A DNA stretch of 64,000 nt from Eutreptiella sp. 'Long Island Sound 2002'. Taxonomy: Eukaryota; Euglenozoa; Euglenophyceae; Eutreptiales; Eutreptiaceae. Within the stretch, counting starts at the first letter, position 1. Each line of letters begins with the position of its first letter. The translations under genes were made by a program, and so were the position numbers. The stretch is from the NCBI GenBank assembly GCA_964036045.1, contig OZ038381.1, forward strand, positions 105,219,367-105,283,366, given 5' to 3'. Below the pieces are notes generated by a model. It had not been told where the DNA came from, did no database searches, and saw only the letters and a list, made by a program, of their open reading frames with translations. Below, in pieces: positions 1 through 13,620 of the stretch.

Positions 1-1636
1 TGTTTGCAAACACGCTGGAAGACCAGCTACCCTTGTCAAGCAAGCAAGCGTTAAGGGACTCCTCAGGTTCTCTTAAAGAACGTACCGAGGAGCCCCTGGG
101 TAGCCTAAACAAGGTTTACCGTGCGCACTTCGCGTGGCCTACCCTTTAATGCGTGTGTGCATGCACGAGTATGCGCAACGATGTTGGGCAAACCTGCCCA
201 TCTGACGCTCAATCACGAACTCCACCAGGGGGTGGCCCCGCCTGGGATTACTCACCTTACCTACCGCTGGAGAGTGAGAGCAAGAGAGGGGCGCACGCGA
301 AGAACGTTGCAATGCACTTGTGTGTATGTCTAATCACCCTGATCTGACCGCTTATCATCTGCAATCTTTCTAATCGATCCCTCTATCGCGTTCTATAGTT
401 GTTAGCGCTGCTACGAGACTCGTTCACGGAGACACGAGCCGAGCAATGTGTATGCGGCATACGAGACGAGCATACCTGTAGTTATTACCTGATTCATTGA
501 AAGCTTTTTCATTGATTGTCGAATTCTTGAATTTTCGAATCTTCTATTAGTGTGGGTGGAATCTGTATGTTTTTTTTTTAATGTGTGTCTCGTCATTTTC
601 AAGACTACGTGAGACATACGTTTATAATTCCATTATTTCTCCATTTTCCGGCGCTTCGCTAGCATCCGCTCCTGCGCGCCGCCATTTTATGCGTATGAAT
701 TTCTGGATTTAAAAAATCCAGAGATGACTATAATTTATAAATGTGCTTCTGATGCACAATTGAATTCTGCTCAGGTGTGTCGTTTCAGAAAAATTCTAGG
801 CCGTCATTTGACGGATTTTGGTGTCGTCGCTTCGTTTTTGCGTGGATTCGTCCATAATTCTCCCATTCCTGCCTCAGCAGATACCCACGCGCAGCCTCGC
901 TGAGTAGGCCGTGTTCGGGCCGAAACGCAGGTGCCTGGAGAGGTTGAGCAGAACCAAGACCCCAGCAAGGGGCAAATTAATTTCTTTTGAGACTCCCTTC
1001 GCCCTGAGACAGGTCACAGGTCGCCAGCAGGTTCACGAGAACCCATGCGGATGTGTATAATGTGTCTTGCGTTTGGGTTGTGTCGACGCTGCGTCTTGGA
1101 GGGAGGGATGCATATGCACATGTTTTGGCATGCTCCTATACTAACCCAACCAAGCCACAGGGGCCCCGGCAGCGCCATGAGCGCTGAGCGTACTGTAGGA
1201 TATGTTACATACAGAGCAGCAAAAGAGCGCCAGCCATGGTGAGCGCCCATTTTTCAGTGTGAGGGAAACTGTAGGTATTCTAAAGTAGATGTGGAAACCA
1301 AGGAAAGGCCAAGAAAAATTCCCTCTTTCCTAAAATGCGACAGTGGTCGCCACGACAGCACAAGGGGGAAGTAAGAAAAAGTGCTTTTCCATTGCTTTGA
1401 GGCATACTCTAGTTGTATTAGAGATGCACTGAGCATCTATGCATTTTAATCTTAGTATTGGTCCAACCAAAAGTGGTGATAACACATTTTGACCTATGGA
1501 ACCAAACACCCAATCAGGATATGGAGTGGACCCCTTAATCCCCTTTCAATGTGAAGCTATTCATCTTTTCCTGAGTTGACTGAGCACTGACATACCTAAG
1601 GTAGAGCCTATGAATTTATCTATGTTTTTCCATGAA
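1..1636. other. Anonymous sequence, no gene recognised
   Basis: Base composition is mixed and the open frames are all short (under about 80 codons), with no recognisable domain. I see no repeat array, LTR end or RNA gene here. It could be host intergenic DNA or an old decayed element. Confidence 0.5.
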
Positions 1637-1638
1637 TT

Positions 1639-1850
1639 CTTAGCTATCCTAGTGGTATACACCCTAGGGGGCTGGGCACCTCTTTTTGAGAGGTCCTGGG
1701 TTCAATTCCCGGTCAGCCTAGCTAAGTAGGAAGATCCCATGTGACATGGCAGTGACCTCATCGCCACATACCATGCCACCTCAGCACATATGGGACCCAA
1801 AACAAAGAGTGCACATCTCCTGAGATGGCACTATGGAGAGAGAGTGACCA
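1639..1850 (+). repeat. tRNA-derived SINE-like sequence
   Basis: The first ~88 bases look like a tRNA-derived RNA polymerase III promoter. A near-perfect B box (GGTTCAATTCC) lies at 1,699-1,709 and an A-box-like TCCTAGTGGTATA near 1,647-1,659. The segment folds as a distorted cloverleaf: TTAGCTA (1,640-1,646) pairs with TAGCTAA near 1,719-1,725, CCTAG pairs with CTAGG as a D-arm, ACCTC/GAGGT encloses a seven-base loop TTTTTGA, and CTGGG/CCCGG encloses the T loop. There are extra bases between the D and anticodon arms and six between the T arm and acceptor strand, so this is not a working tRNA. The downstream body and end near 1,850 are guesses. Confidence 0.5.
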
Positions 1851-4150
1851 CGAGGCAGTTTTCTAACTCTGTTCCAAAAACATTTCAGCTATCTTTGTGA
1901 ACATGCATTCATTTGTGACCTGAGTTGCAGTTTCTGTGAATATCCAATCATCTTTCACTGTATACACTGCAGCCCTTCATGCTTTGATCCTGATCTTCTC
2001 CTCTTTGCATACTTCTGGCTTGGGTTATCCTGGATTGACTCTATTTCTGCAAACAAAAGGTTTTCATCTTCCAAAACAAGCAGCAGGAAACCCAACACCT
2101 ACAGCAAGCAGCTGGAGAAGCAAAAACACAGTGCTGAAAACACTATAAACTTTTCTGCTAAACTGGAATTGGGAAATACGAGAAATGTTCCCACAATGCA
2201 TCGAGTATGACGCCATTGACCCCATGAAGACAAAGTAAGGCATGACCACATACACGACTTGTCCAAACTCATGAATCACCAATTATCACATGTACACAGC
2301 TTGCAATGGAGATCACCAAATGTGAGTCGGGAGAGTGACTCACAGCAATACCTGACAAGTGGCATGTGTGACACATCACATATATCATCATGCTGGCAAT
2401 GCCTCTGTATTTGACAGCAGACGCCGGGTGCCTATCACTCAGCAATAACATACACAATGGCCAGGAAGTGAATAGACTTGGCAGGTTCACTTGCTACTCG
2501 CAAACAAGATATCAAAAAGGCCCAGCTCACCAAGCCTCAGCTGCTTAGTGTATGCTATATACCAATTGCTAGGCTCCTGCAGTTAGAGTATGGCGAAACA
2601 AGGGCACGAATAAAGTGCAGAGCCAAGACACAACATATGCCTCATGCCCTCACATGTTTCGACATGCCACCCAGTCCCATCACCTGGTGCCTAATTGCTT
2701 GGAAGCCGGGGGGATTAGCAAACACAAATAATCATGTGCATTAGAAACCATCCACACATGGACATGTGAAACCACTATTGCCTATCTGCATGTTCGTGTG
2801 ACATTCAACCAATTCAATGCATGCTACTTAGAGAGAGATGGGGCAAGAGTGCTTGGGTAGGAAGATGCGCTCAGTCACATGAAGAGACCTAGACCCGGCC
2901 CACAGAGTAGGTGCACATGGAGAGATATCCTGGGTCCAATGAGAGCACATCCATGGTGAGATTGTCCCGTCCCAAGGAGTTACAGTGCCGCCTCAAAGAG
3001 TGATGGTCCCTCCGGAATTCGGGCCTTGAGAGAGATGGTCCCGCCCCAGTCCATGCCCTGAAAGAGAGCACCTCACCGAGCCATGCCCGCCCAGGAGAGA
3101 GAACCCAACCCATTAATGGCTGAAGAGACATAAAATCACCAAAACCCAATCCCGAGAGCGTAGCCTAGCGATGACCCATGAAAGCATGCATATGGTGAGA
3201 TTATTTCGCCTAGCCATGACCCATGAAGGCATGCATGCACTTGGAGTGAGAATCCGTAACCTTGATCGAAGAATAAACCTGTACCCAATTGCCAAATTAG
3301 CTAGACTCATGCCCTACTGCATGCTGAAAAGGGAGGCATACTGGATCCCCAACCGTGTTGAACCAAAGATGGGAAATCATCATGAAGACACTTCTTGGAG
3401 CTCAATCGAGTAAAGCGGCAACACATAAATGAGAGGTTAGCATCCACAGTTAGGATAAATGTCATTCTTCACCTGTGGCATGTCTACCCATTGAACCTGC
3501 ACACAGCATGTTCCACACACACCATCGCCAAAGATTGATTTATTTTGACTCACACGCAATGCAAATAAAGGACAAGAAATAGAAGTAAAGGACATTCATG
3601 GCAGAAAAAACGACCGACTTACTTCCTTCCCGTCCAGTGCGCCTACATCAGACACTTCAACCTCAACTCCTCTTCCAAAAGGGCTTCTCCAGCTTCAAGG
3701 GACTCGTGATCCCCCGTACACGTAGGCGTGGCAAAAGATGAAGCAAATGCGCGAATTAACGTGTACTAATCCCTTTTTAAGGGGCCTGCCGGTGTGGGCG
3801 GAGGGTCCACACCAGGCTTTAGCGAGATCAGAATTCAGGGGCCTTCTATCATCCACTAGAGGTGCCTTAGCTTCCCATTCGTATCAATTTGAGCAAACCG
3901 GATAGAATCTAACACTATTAGTACCCGTTGGGAAGAATTTTCAGACCATCGGCCCGCATTGCAGAACAAAGAGCACAGGCATGCGACGAGGAACATGAGA
4001 AGGGCGCGCACACACACAGCAGGCCTGGTCTGAAACAGAAATGTCAAATCCTCCATTCGGTGGCTTAAAAATATTACAATTTGGTAATCTCCTGAAACTA
4101 TATTTAAAATCGCTGAAATCGCTGAAATCCGTAAAATATGGAACAGTGCG
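1850..4150. other. Anonymous sequence with a short direct duplication
   Basis: No convincing gene is seen. A segment containing GATGACCCATGAA and GCATGCAT occurs twice about 43 bp apart (about 3,163-3,194 and 3,207-3,238), which looks like a small tandem duplication. The stretch 2,880-3,120 has several loosely repeated GAGAGA/ATGGTCCC phrases. Element A sequence begins at about 4,150. Confidence 0.45.
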
Positions 4151-4299
4151 GCCAACCGGGATCCAGACCGGCTTCAGGGCTGCTCGACGTGCGCAGCATC
4201 TCAACCACTCCACCGGAACGACAGTGCATCAGAGCTGGGAGAGAGCAAGCACGCAAGGGATGTTCTGAAGACCTGGCAGCCTTGTGCTCAATCAAGCCA

Positions 4300-7200
4300 C
4301 TCAGGGCAGATCTCAGGGCGGGGATCAGCCGCCAATGGCTTCAATCGCCCTGGTAAGAGCTTCCAAGTCAGAGACCTGGAGCTTAGTCTTGTGCCTGCGG
4401 ACATACTTCATAAAGGGGACATTGATCCACGGCACAAAAGAAGGCAGGGGTTCTCAGGTGTCATGGGAGTGCGCAAAGCTTTGCCAGCACACGTTGAACT
4501 CCACTCCTCCAGGCGCCGAGGCGCTCGGACGCTGGGCCAGGTTCTTCTTGACGGTGTAGTCGTCCAGCTCAGCATAGTTGTCATCTGAGTCCGTTTCATG
4601 GGCTGTGTAGTCCAGCAAGACATGTTTCTCACAGATGTCCATCTCACAGGCACGAAGTTGACTTCCATGCCGCTCTCTGAGCTTTCTGGGGCCCAGCTTG
4701 ATGCGGTGGGTGTCCTCACCAATCCTGCAGACCACCTGTCCTAATGTGAGCTAGGTCTTGGTGCAGTGAGTCCCCATAGGTTGGGGCCTCAGTACCCACA
4801 CCAGGTACCTGAATCTATGCGCTGTGGACTTCGAGGCAATCTTGGCTCGCACGGCGTGCTCCTTCTCGAGCTGCTGACGAATCTCCCGCGCCATAGTCTC
4901 TTGCTGTGCAAAGAACTACTTGGCATCCATTGCCATGCCATCACCTGACAGGGGAAGTCCCCAACCCAGGGGCCCCCTGCCGAAGAGAAATTGGTGAGGT
5001 GACAAGCCACCCGATGTGGGGGTGTCAGGATGGGCCTTCAGTGCTCGCCACATCTCCTCATCATCTTGCGGCGCTTGTTGGTGAGATGGATCTTGCGGAC
5101 GTTCTCAAACAGCTGTCTTTAAGCCACTTCAGCTTGGCCATTGGACCGGCTGAGATAGGCAACGCTCTTGGCATGCCGTATCCCCATGAGGGAACACATA
5201 GCCTTGAACCGGCCGCCAGTGAACTGGCGTCCACAGTCGCTGCAAATGACGCGGGGGACGCCAAAGACGGTCAGGCAATGACGAATCATCATGACTGCCA
5301 GTTCCTTGGCTGGCAACCGCTTTTTGCGCGCCGGGACGGCCACAATGTAGCCACTGTGTCGGTCCGGACACAGGACCACAAAATTGAAGAATCCCTCTCC
5401 GATGTGCACTAAGGGCATGGGGAAGACGTCCATGGCCACGCTCTCCATGGGCTGGTCAGGAATCAGCTTCCATTGGGCTTCCCCCTGGACATTCCCAGTG
5501 TCAGGATTCCAGGCTTGACAGAACGAACAACCTTTTTGACCTGCCTGATGGCATTGTAGACACCGATCTCATTAATTTTCCAACCGGCGTTGCATATCCA
5601 AGGGTTGCTTCCTGACTGCTGGGTGCATCATGTGGTGGTGCCCAGTCTCACAGAGCTCAAGCACGCAGGACTCCGGTACTAGCAACTTACCGTTCCGATA
5701 AAGGTTGCCATCTTCTTGACTGAGCCCCTTTGGCCACATTTTCCCCATTGTCAGGGTCAGTCACAGCCCGGTACTCGCGCTCAGAAGCCTCAGAACTGGC
5801 GCAGCCGTCGGTCCAGCCGTCTTGGAGGCACGACTCAGGGAAGAAATGCTTGTTGGACTCAACCCCGTCTGGGTTGAGTACTCGAACCGCTCTTCTTCCA
5901 AGGCAGTGTTGGCAGCCATGATGAAGGAGCAGTTGACGCCATCCTCCTCCATCATGCGCTCCATGTCAAGATTGTCTTGGCCTCAGCGCTCTCAGCCTCA
6001 TCGCCATGGTCATGCTGTCATGCCCTTGCTGGCACAATAGGCCCTCCTGCTGAGACAGTCCGCCACGGTGTTGTCCTTTTCGGGAACGTAGAGCAGCTTG
6101 AGGTCGAACTTGGCCAAGGTCTCGTGCCATTTAGCTCTTCGGGAGGCTGCTTCTGAGGGGGTGTCCACGTGCTTCTTGTGCAACAGCTGCAGAATCTGTT
6201 GGTCTGTGCAGACTGCCACAGGATGTAGGGCTATGTACCCTGCCTCACTTCCTCAGAGCCATGACAATGGCATACACCTCCTTCTCATGGGCTCTGGTCT
6301 TCCGCTAGGACTCGGCTCAGGAAGGCCACGGGCACGTGCCTCCCATCATCCAGCACTTGCTCCAACACCGCGCCGATGGTGTTGTTGGAGGCGTCTGTGC
6401 GCAGGATGAACCCTCAATCCAGATCCACAAGGTGCAGGCCCACTGCAGTTGGCAGCGCCTGCTTCATTACCTCTAAAGCAGAGTCCGAGTCCTCATTCCA
6501 AACTAGAGCCTTCTCGGACCCCTTCTTGGTCTCTTCCCGGTTGCCCTTAAGCATGGCTGTCATGGGGGCTGCATACTCGGCATACATCTTGATACAGCCC
6601 GAGTAGTAGTTGCAGAACCGCAGGTATGCCCGCAGTTCGGACACCCTCTTTGGCTTTTCCCAGTGCTCAAATGCCACTACCTTTCCAGGTATGGGCTTCC
6701 AGTGCCCGTCGCCACTAACGTGGCCGGCAAAGAACATTTTTCCTTTACCCCAATGGTGGCCTTGTCACTGCTGCCAGTACGTTTGTGCCCAACCAGCAGG
6801 TCGAGCACTCTGGTGACATCCCTCTCATATGCCTCCAGCAGCTCATCGTAGCTCATGCCGGGGTCTCCTGACGCAATGATCACTTCGTCAACCAAGGGGT
6901 TCGCACAGTCAAACACCGCCTCCGGCATTTTTTTCTGCATCCTTTGGAAAGCCGCATTGCCGCTTGTAACGCCCACGGGGATCGTTTTCCACTGGAGGGA
7001 TCCAAGTGGGGTGCTCATGGCTGTGCAGGCACGGGACTCTTCCGCAGAAGCATCTGGTGGTAACCGTGTTTGAGGTCAATCAACGTGAAGATCCTCCGCC
7101 GAAATAGCTCTTGCAGCATGTCCTCAATGAGGGGCAGTGTGTAGCTGTCATGCTGCGTTTGCGCGTTTAGGCCGCGGTAGTTGACCACGAGCCGCCACTC

Positions 7201-9295
7201 TACGGCCACCTTCTTCGGAATGACAAAGCAGGGGGGGGGGGCACTCAGAGTGACAGGGTTCTAACCAGCCCCACTCGATGAACTTCCTGAGGGTCTTCTC
7301 CCTGGCCTCTTTTCTCGCGCCCCTGAGAGCAAACTGCCGTTGCCAGTACACACAGGGTCTGGCTTCAGTTGTATCTTGCCCTCGCCGTACGGTCGTGGTG
7401 GCAACACAGGCTTTCAACTGAAGAATGTGTCCCCACACTTCTCCTTCAGCCTGACCCCCAATGCCTGCTGCTTGGGGCGCTCATCGGACTCCGCCTTGGC
7501 TTTGCCGGGCACCTGGACCAATGACCTTACTTCAGGGGTGTTATTCCCACTCAGCTCCAGCTCTGGGGTCTCCCAAATGGCCCATTGGCCGTTCGGGGGC
7601 CTTGCCGCGGAACACATCACCGTAGGTGGGTGCGTTCCCGCCGATCGGCTTGTGCTGGCTGGACATGTGGTCTACTATTCTCCCTACAGAGGCATTCTTG
7701 TCGTGGGAGCCAAAGACGATCCCGTCTAGTTCCCACCAGGCCTGTCCCCTCTCGTTGGCCTACCCAGCATAAAAGGGTCCATCCATATATCCCTGAATCA
7801 GATCCAACTCCTCATCAGAGAGGAGGCCCTCCGATTTCCCAATGTCAACAGGGCAAACCGCGAAGCATTGCCTCCAGGGCTCTGCTATCACGTGGTCTGT
7901 GGCGTCAACCTGCTCCAGGCCCCCATCCACATGGTGGAATTCCGTTGCCCACCTCTGGGGTGACATGGGCTGTCCCTTAGCATCCTGATGGACACTCTCT
8001 CCAGCTGGTAGGACGACCTTGTTCAACATCATGTTGTTCAGCGAGACCACCCAATGTAGGGAACTTTCCCGCTCAGTTCACCCCATTGGGACGACCAGGA
8101 CTGCCTTGGAACGGTCGTTGCGGATCTTGGCAACCGCCCTTGGGATGTCAACTCTGAGACAATGGATCCACCGCAGACCTTGATGCGGACCCCAGTGCTT
8201 CTTCCATGCAGACTTCAGGGCGCTCCGGTACTTCTCATACAGCCGAAAATGGCTGGTAGCTCGTAAGGAGAACACATCCAGGGCCAGGTCCGATGCTCCC
8301 CAATCCGCAGCCACTCGGTTCGCCGATTCCGGCTTCACGCCGTACTTCTGGTATGTCCGCCCCACGGGCACGGTTCCCAGTGCCGCTACACCGAGCTAAT
8401 GGCGCTCAGAGTGGATCCATTGGGACTCCAGGTGGTACTCCAGTGACCAGAGCGAGGAGAGGTGGTCGTCTTGTTACAGGGTCATAGAGGCCTGAGCCGG
8501 GACAACGCAAGAGTCAGTCTCCATCATGACGTTGTACCCGACGATCATGTCCCAGTCCATCTGAGCCTCGTAAAACTGTCGCATGAGAAGGATTTCCTTG
8601 CCAAGGTCCGGGAGGCCCAGTTCACAATGGTTCACGAATTGTAGCGCAATCTCAGCTTTCTTTGTACCTCCCACCATGTACTGGCCATTAGCTACCTTCA
8701 GCCTTACAGGTCTCCGACTTGTGGTAAGATACTCTGGCGGAAGTAGGCCAGCCTTAACCAGACCAACCTCGGCACCTATGTCAACCAACAAGCTGAAGAC
8801 CCTTTCTACTTCCCCGCATGATGCTCGGATCTTCAAGTGCAGCTGCCGCTCGCGGCCAACCCGCTGCACGCCGTGCAACCTGAGAATCTCTGGCCTCTCC
8901 AGAAGCTCAATCAGCAACTGGTGCAGGTCGTGGGTGAAGGGCTCTGACAGCCCGTCTGCAGCGTCCAGCTGCGGTTCGGGGGATCCTCCGATACTCTCGG
9001 AAAGATCTTGTAGTACATCGAATACATTCTTGGTGGAGAAGGATGACTGGGGGTCGGGGATGGTGCCTGCCCTGGGGACCCTGGTCGGACAGGATGATCC
9101 GCCTAGGGTGATTCTCCCTCCGGCACTCACCATCACCCAGCCATTGCAACTGTTTTTCCTCTCCGGTGCCGCTCCCAGCCTTCCGCTGGGTGTACGTCCG
9201 GGAAAACCGACAATTCCTGACGTGGATGGCACAGCATTGACCACAGCACCATCCTGCGACCACCCTAGCTGGGGCCCTAGGCTGCAGGCGCTCTG
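4300..9295 (-). pseudogene. pol: Broken pol of Element A (protease-RT-RNase H-integrase-chromodomain)
   Basis: On the minus strand, pol starts in frame directly after the gag UAG (9,296-9,298). The order is an aspartic protease (about 8,474-9,244), an RT fragment set (about 6,677-7,440), RNase H (about 6,010-6,500), integrase core (about 5,119-5,520) and a chromodomain-like end (about 4,408-4,735). At least a dozen frame changes or stops separate the pieces. Key residues are damaged: the protease DTG triad is DIG (8,774-8,782), and the RT motif C, FVDD in Element B, is LVDE (6,884-6,895). A run of about 12 G at 7,231 marks one frame slip. The 77-bp insertion seen in B's RT is absent here, so that insertion is specific to B or its closer relatives. 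This is a dead copy. Confidence 0.88.
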
Positions 9296-12200
9296 CTAAG
9301 GGGCATCCGTGGTCGGGGTGTGCTCCTCTGCGGTGACCTCGTTCACCGCATCTCCTTTCTTCATCCAGCGGCCCTTGCCCTTCTTGTCCTTGTGTTCGTC
9401 CTTGTCCTTGTCCGGCTTGGGGGCCCAAGCTCTCTTGATTTCCTGAATCTCCTTCGCGAGTTTGGTTCCGACCATCATCAGCTTTGAGACATCATCCTTG
9501 GACACTTGCACCTTGGTTTCCCAGACGTGGGCTGGCGCACTCTTCTTTGATCTGTGCGCCTTCTTGTACGCCTCTGTGCGGGCCTTGTTGGTCGGGCACG
9601 TCCGGTGGTCCTGTTGGAAGCGGGAGTTTGGCCCGTAGCAGACGAAGCAGTTCACGGGCTGAGCTCAGATGAAGTCCCAAAGGGCAGTGGCGGATCACCA
9701 ACTTGGGGGGGCTCCCTCTTTTCCCTCTTCTTCTTCCCCTGCTCGAGGGGCTTCCAGCTTCCCCTGTTGCCTGCGTTTTGCAGGTTGTTGGCCTCGAAGG
9801 CACAGACGGCGGTCTCAGCTGGTTCGTCCTCCTTGTCATCATCGTTGAGACCTTGGCCGACTTTGGCTCTCGCTGGGTCCATGACAGTTTCCAAGTCAGC
9901 CCCTGCCCCCACATGGTGAACGCCCCGGTCGCCTCCTTGCACCCCACAATTGTGGGCGAGGTTCTTGTACTCTTGGATCACTTCCTATCCAACCCACTCC
10001 AGCACGTCGTCGTAACTCATCTATGCTGGGATGACCGGCAGACGGATTGTCTGGCCGCCCACCTCGCACTCGTCCAGGCGCCAGATTGCTGCCTACTGGC
10101 GATCACCTGAGACGGTGATGAGGAGGGCGTTCTGCCGGGACTGCATACTGAGGTCCTCGGCCACGTTGGCTTTCGTCCAGTTCACCACCTTCTTATGATG
10201 CTCCTTGTTGAACATCGTCTTGACGGTGTGGTTCCTCTTGGCCCGCTTCGCTTCCTCCTTTGTGACCCGCTTCACCCAGGCGTCCGGGAGGAGATGGAGC
10301 AGGCGGGACTGCTGATCATCCTCGTTCCAGTCCTCCACGTTCCGGCGGAACAGGACGTAGGGTCGTTGGGCCACTTCTTGGCCTCTTGAGGGTCCTGATC
10401 TTCCCCTCTGTCGCTGCCACAAAGTGCAGCTCTTGAAGCACCTCCGGCAGGTGCCATCCGAACCCTTTGAAGACATATTTCTCCGCCGCGGCGGGATCCA
10501 TGTCTTCAGTGAAGGTCATCCCCCCATCATCCACCTTTTCCAAGAAGTGGTCGAGGTAGGGGATTTTTGCATTGTACAATGGGGGCCTGATGTCCTTCAG
10601 GTCTTCCCACACAGCAGCATGCGCGGCCTTGAGCACCGTAAACGCCGGCCGCGAGGACGACGGAGGATCCCACCGGCGTCCCCCCCGAGTTCCCACAGCC
10701 ACCACGTCCATGTCCTCCCCAATGTCTCCGCGGCTGCCCAGCGGCTCCTCCATGTACACTCCTCCCAGGACTCCTCGGCTTACGCCTTCCATATACTCCT
10801 CCTCCTGGCGATGCTGGCGGCTCCGGCTGGCGGCTCCTCGGGGTAGGGTACTCATGAAGTCTCCATGGGGTTTCCATCTTGTCCCTCGATGTCCCAATCC
10901 ATGTCCTCCTCGGGGACCTCATCCCGCAGCGCTCCGCATCGGCCAAACGCTGGTGGGGCTGGCTTCGGGGCATGCAACGGGTGCTTGGGGTGAACCGGAG
11001 TGCGGAGTGGGTCTCAGTGTCTGCCGTATTCAGCAATCAGCCACTTGTCCCACTCGTCACCCCTGCTGTGCCGGGTCGGCATAGGATCGCTCCGTCGGGC
11101 GCTTCCTCGCCTGGAGGGCACATGCCCACTCTGAGGGGCTTCGCAACGGCCACGGGGCCTGCCCAGGCCAGGTGCAAGTCCCCAGCTCTCATCAGAGACT
11201 GAATCTAGAGGGGTTGGCCGCTGGGTTCCGTCGCTACCAACGTGCTCCAACCTGTCCAGCCTCCTCTGCAGCTCAGTGACCACGCTGCTCAGCTTCTCGG
11301 CCTCGTACTTGGCGATGTCCAGGTCTTTCTGGGCCTTGGAGGCAACAGCAGCACTCTTGTTGATCTCGATCCTGTTGATCTGCGCCTCACCCTCCAAGTT
11401 TCGATCTTCATCTTGAAGTACACGATCCATCTCAAAGTGCCCTAGGGGATGTCCGGGCCTGACAGTTTGTCTGGAGGGTCACGGCGTGGTGGTCCGCCGG
11501 GTCCTCCGCCTGGTGGTCAGCAAGAGGGTCCCCCGCCAGGTGGTCCTCTGCCTGGTTGTCCTCAGGGTGGCTCTGCTCCAGGCGGTCCTCCGGGTGGTCC
11601 TCCGCCTGGGGTGTCCTCCGGGCGGTCTGCCATCGGGGGTCCCTGCCCGAGGCTGGATGAGGTGGCCTATGGACCGAATGCCATGTCATGGTCGGTGTCC
11701 ATGTCTCTTCATCGGGACCCGGACCTCGGCAGGGGTCGACAGTGGTGTTTTCTATGCTGCGGTAGGGGGGTTAGAGACCCTTCCCATCTGAACCCGGAGG
11801 GGTGTCATCGCCTCCTCCGGCGCTGGCTCCGGCAGCTCCCACGTCGCAGGCCGGGGGCTCTCTGAGATCCCAGCGATCTAGTCCATCCCCATCGCTGCAG
11901 ATGATGAAGGGGTCGGAGTCGTGGGGATGCTTCTCGGCGGGCCTCTGCGCCCTTTCAGGGGTCTTCCCCTTGCCCTTGCGGCGATGACGGCTGGCGCCGC
12001 CGCTGACCTCGCTGCTCCGAGACTCCTCCGTACCCACGTCCATCTTCATCCTGGAGGCAGGTTCCCCTTCGAAGAGCCTTCGAAGGGTGTCCTCACGGGA
12101 CCCTCTCGGGGGGGTTTTTCGCTTGATCTTCCTCCCGGCTTCCTCCATGACCGCGGCGGTGGCCTCTGCGGCACACTTCTTGGCTTCCTAGTTGGCGCAG

Positions 12201-13060
12201 GCAGCCTCCTTCTCAAGCTCCTGCTGCAGCCCGGTTTTCCCTGCTTTCAGGGCCCTGATCTCTGCCTCGGTCCTGGCCTTCTCCTCGGCAACCTTCTGTC
12301 GCACAGTCTCGAAGCCCTCCCGCTTTGCCGCCTCCGCATGGGCCCTTTCTTCCGCCCGCTTCCGCGCCCTCACTTGGGCTAGGGCTATGTGCAATGCCCT
12401 CATTTCCGCCTCCTTCTTGGCAATGGCCTCTTGGGCGGCGTGGGCTTCGTGAACAGCTGCCGCTTCCCGCGCGGTTGCGTCCGTGACCGCAGCTGAGATG
12501 GCCGCCACGGCCGAGGCGTAGATCGCTGAGCCGTGCTCCCAGTGGGCAGCCTCTTTCTGGGCGAACAGGACGGCTCCATTCACAGCAGCATTGTGCGGCA
12601 CGGCGCGGTCTCGGGAAACTCGGTCGTTGCAGAGCACAACGCAGACGCAGTCGCAAGCAGGGACCACCTGGCCTCGTTGAGCGGCGGCGCTGCTATTGCT
12701 GGCAGAGGGCTCTCCTCCGTGGGCCGGCTGCACGTCGCTGCTTCGGCCTGAGCGCTTCAGAGGTAGCGGACAGGATTTTGCCTTGGATCTTTGGGTGACC
12801 GCCGTGAAGTTGCCCAGGGTGGTGGCCCCGGGGTGGTGGCCCCCATTGGCCAGGGTGAGGGCACTCAGCTCTTCAGCCGGCTGGTCCTCGTCATTGAGGT
12901 GGGCACTGAAGGCGGGGACATATCGGCGGTCACGCCAGACACACCACGGGTTCCGCTGCCAATGGTACTCGTAGACCAGGGCTCACAGCTCAGCTTCGAT
13001 CTCGCGATGATCGTTCACATCCTTGCGGAGCTCCACCCACTGGAGGGCAGCGACTGAACG
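9296..13060 (-). pseudogene. gag: Broken gag of Element A
   Basis: On the minus strand, fragments align along Element B gag: an alanine/glutamate-rich coiled-coil-like N-terminal half (about 12,150-12,733), an acidic and proline-rich middle (about 11,430-12,150), the gag core (about 10,093-10,900) and a C-terminal basic tail with a zinc-knuckle-like CFVC...HRTC near 9,610-9,660. An N-terminal C-X3-C-X3-C-N motif at 12,629-12,655 is retained. The gag frame ends at UAG (9,296-9,298), with the protease frame continuing in phase. Several frameshifts and a stop near 12,980 break it. Sequence similar to the B leader ORF extends to about 13,060. Confidence 0.85.
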
Positions 13061-13620
13061 CACTGAAGGGCAGCGCCTCCCTTGGCCCGGGAGTGGCGGC
13101 ACTCTCGGTCACACTCCTGCCCTCACGTGAGGCTACAGATGGAGGCCAGAGTGGGCTCCCAACGCACGTGCGTGGGGCCGGCCATGCGGCTTGGTTGTGA
13201 CTGTTGATGCGGAAGCTGTAAGGACTCGTTGATGTCAGAGTCCCCCTACTGTTGATGCAGGTGCTGCAGGGACTCGTGGACGTTGGGGCCCTCCTCGGCA
13301 CTCTGCGATGGACTTGGGGTGTTCGGGGTCCGGGTTCACCTGTTTTGAAATGAAAATTGCGTCAAATTGAAACTCAACTTGTGCTTCTATGCCCTCAGCA
13401 CGCGATAGCAAAGCAAGAAGCCTCAGCCAATAAATGAACTCCGAGCGTCTCAAACACTAACGGGTATGCATTTCGCTGCCATCAAGCAGCCTCATCAGCC
13501 GAAACATGGACTACACAAAGAAATAGTAGATTGTATGCACAAAACAGAATAAATGGCGACCAACTACACAAATTGCGATGCGACTGGCAAACAAGGGCGA
13601 CAGCGGCGGTACAACTTTTT

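Noticed and set aside
4141-4235. A tRNA-like sequence on the minus strand with GGATCC-type B-box
   Set aside because: The B-box match is poor, and CCGGTGGAGTGG lines up with the gypsy 3' untranslated region in Element D (58,328), so it is a piece of Element A.
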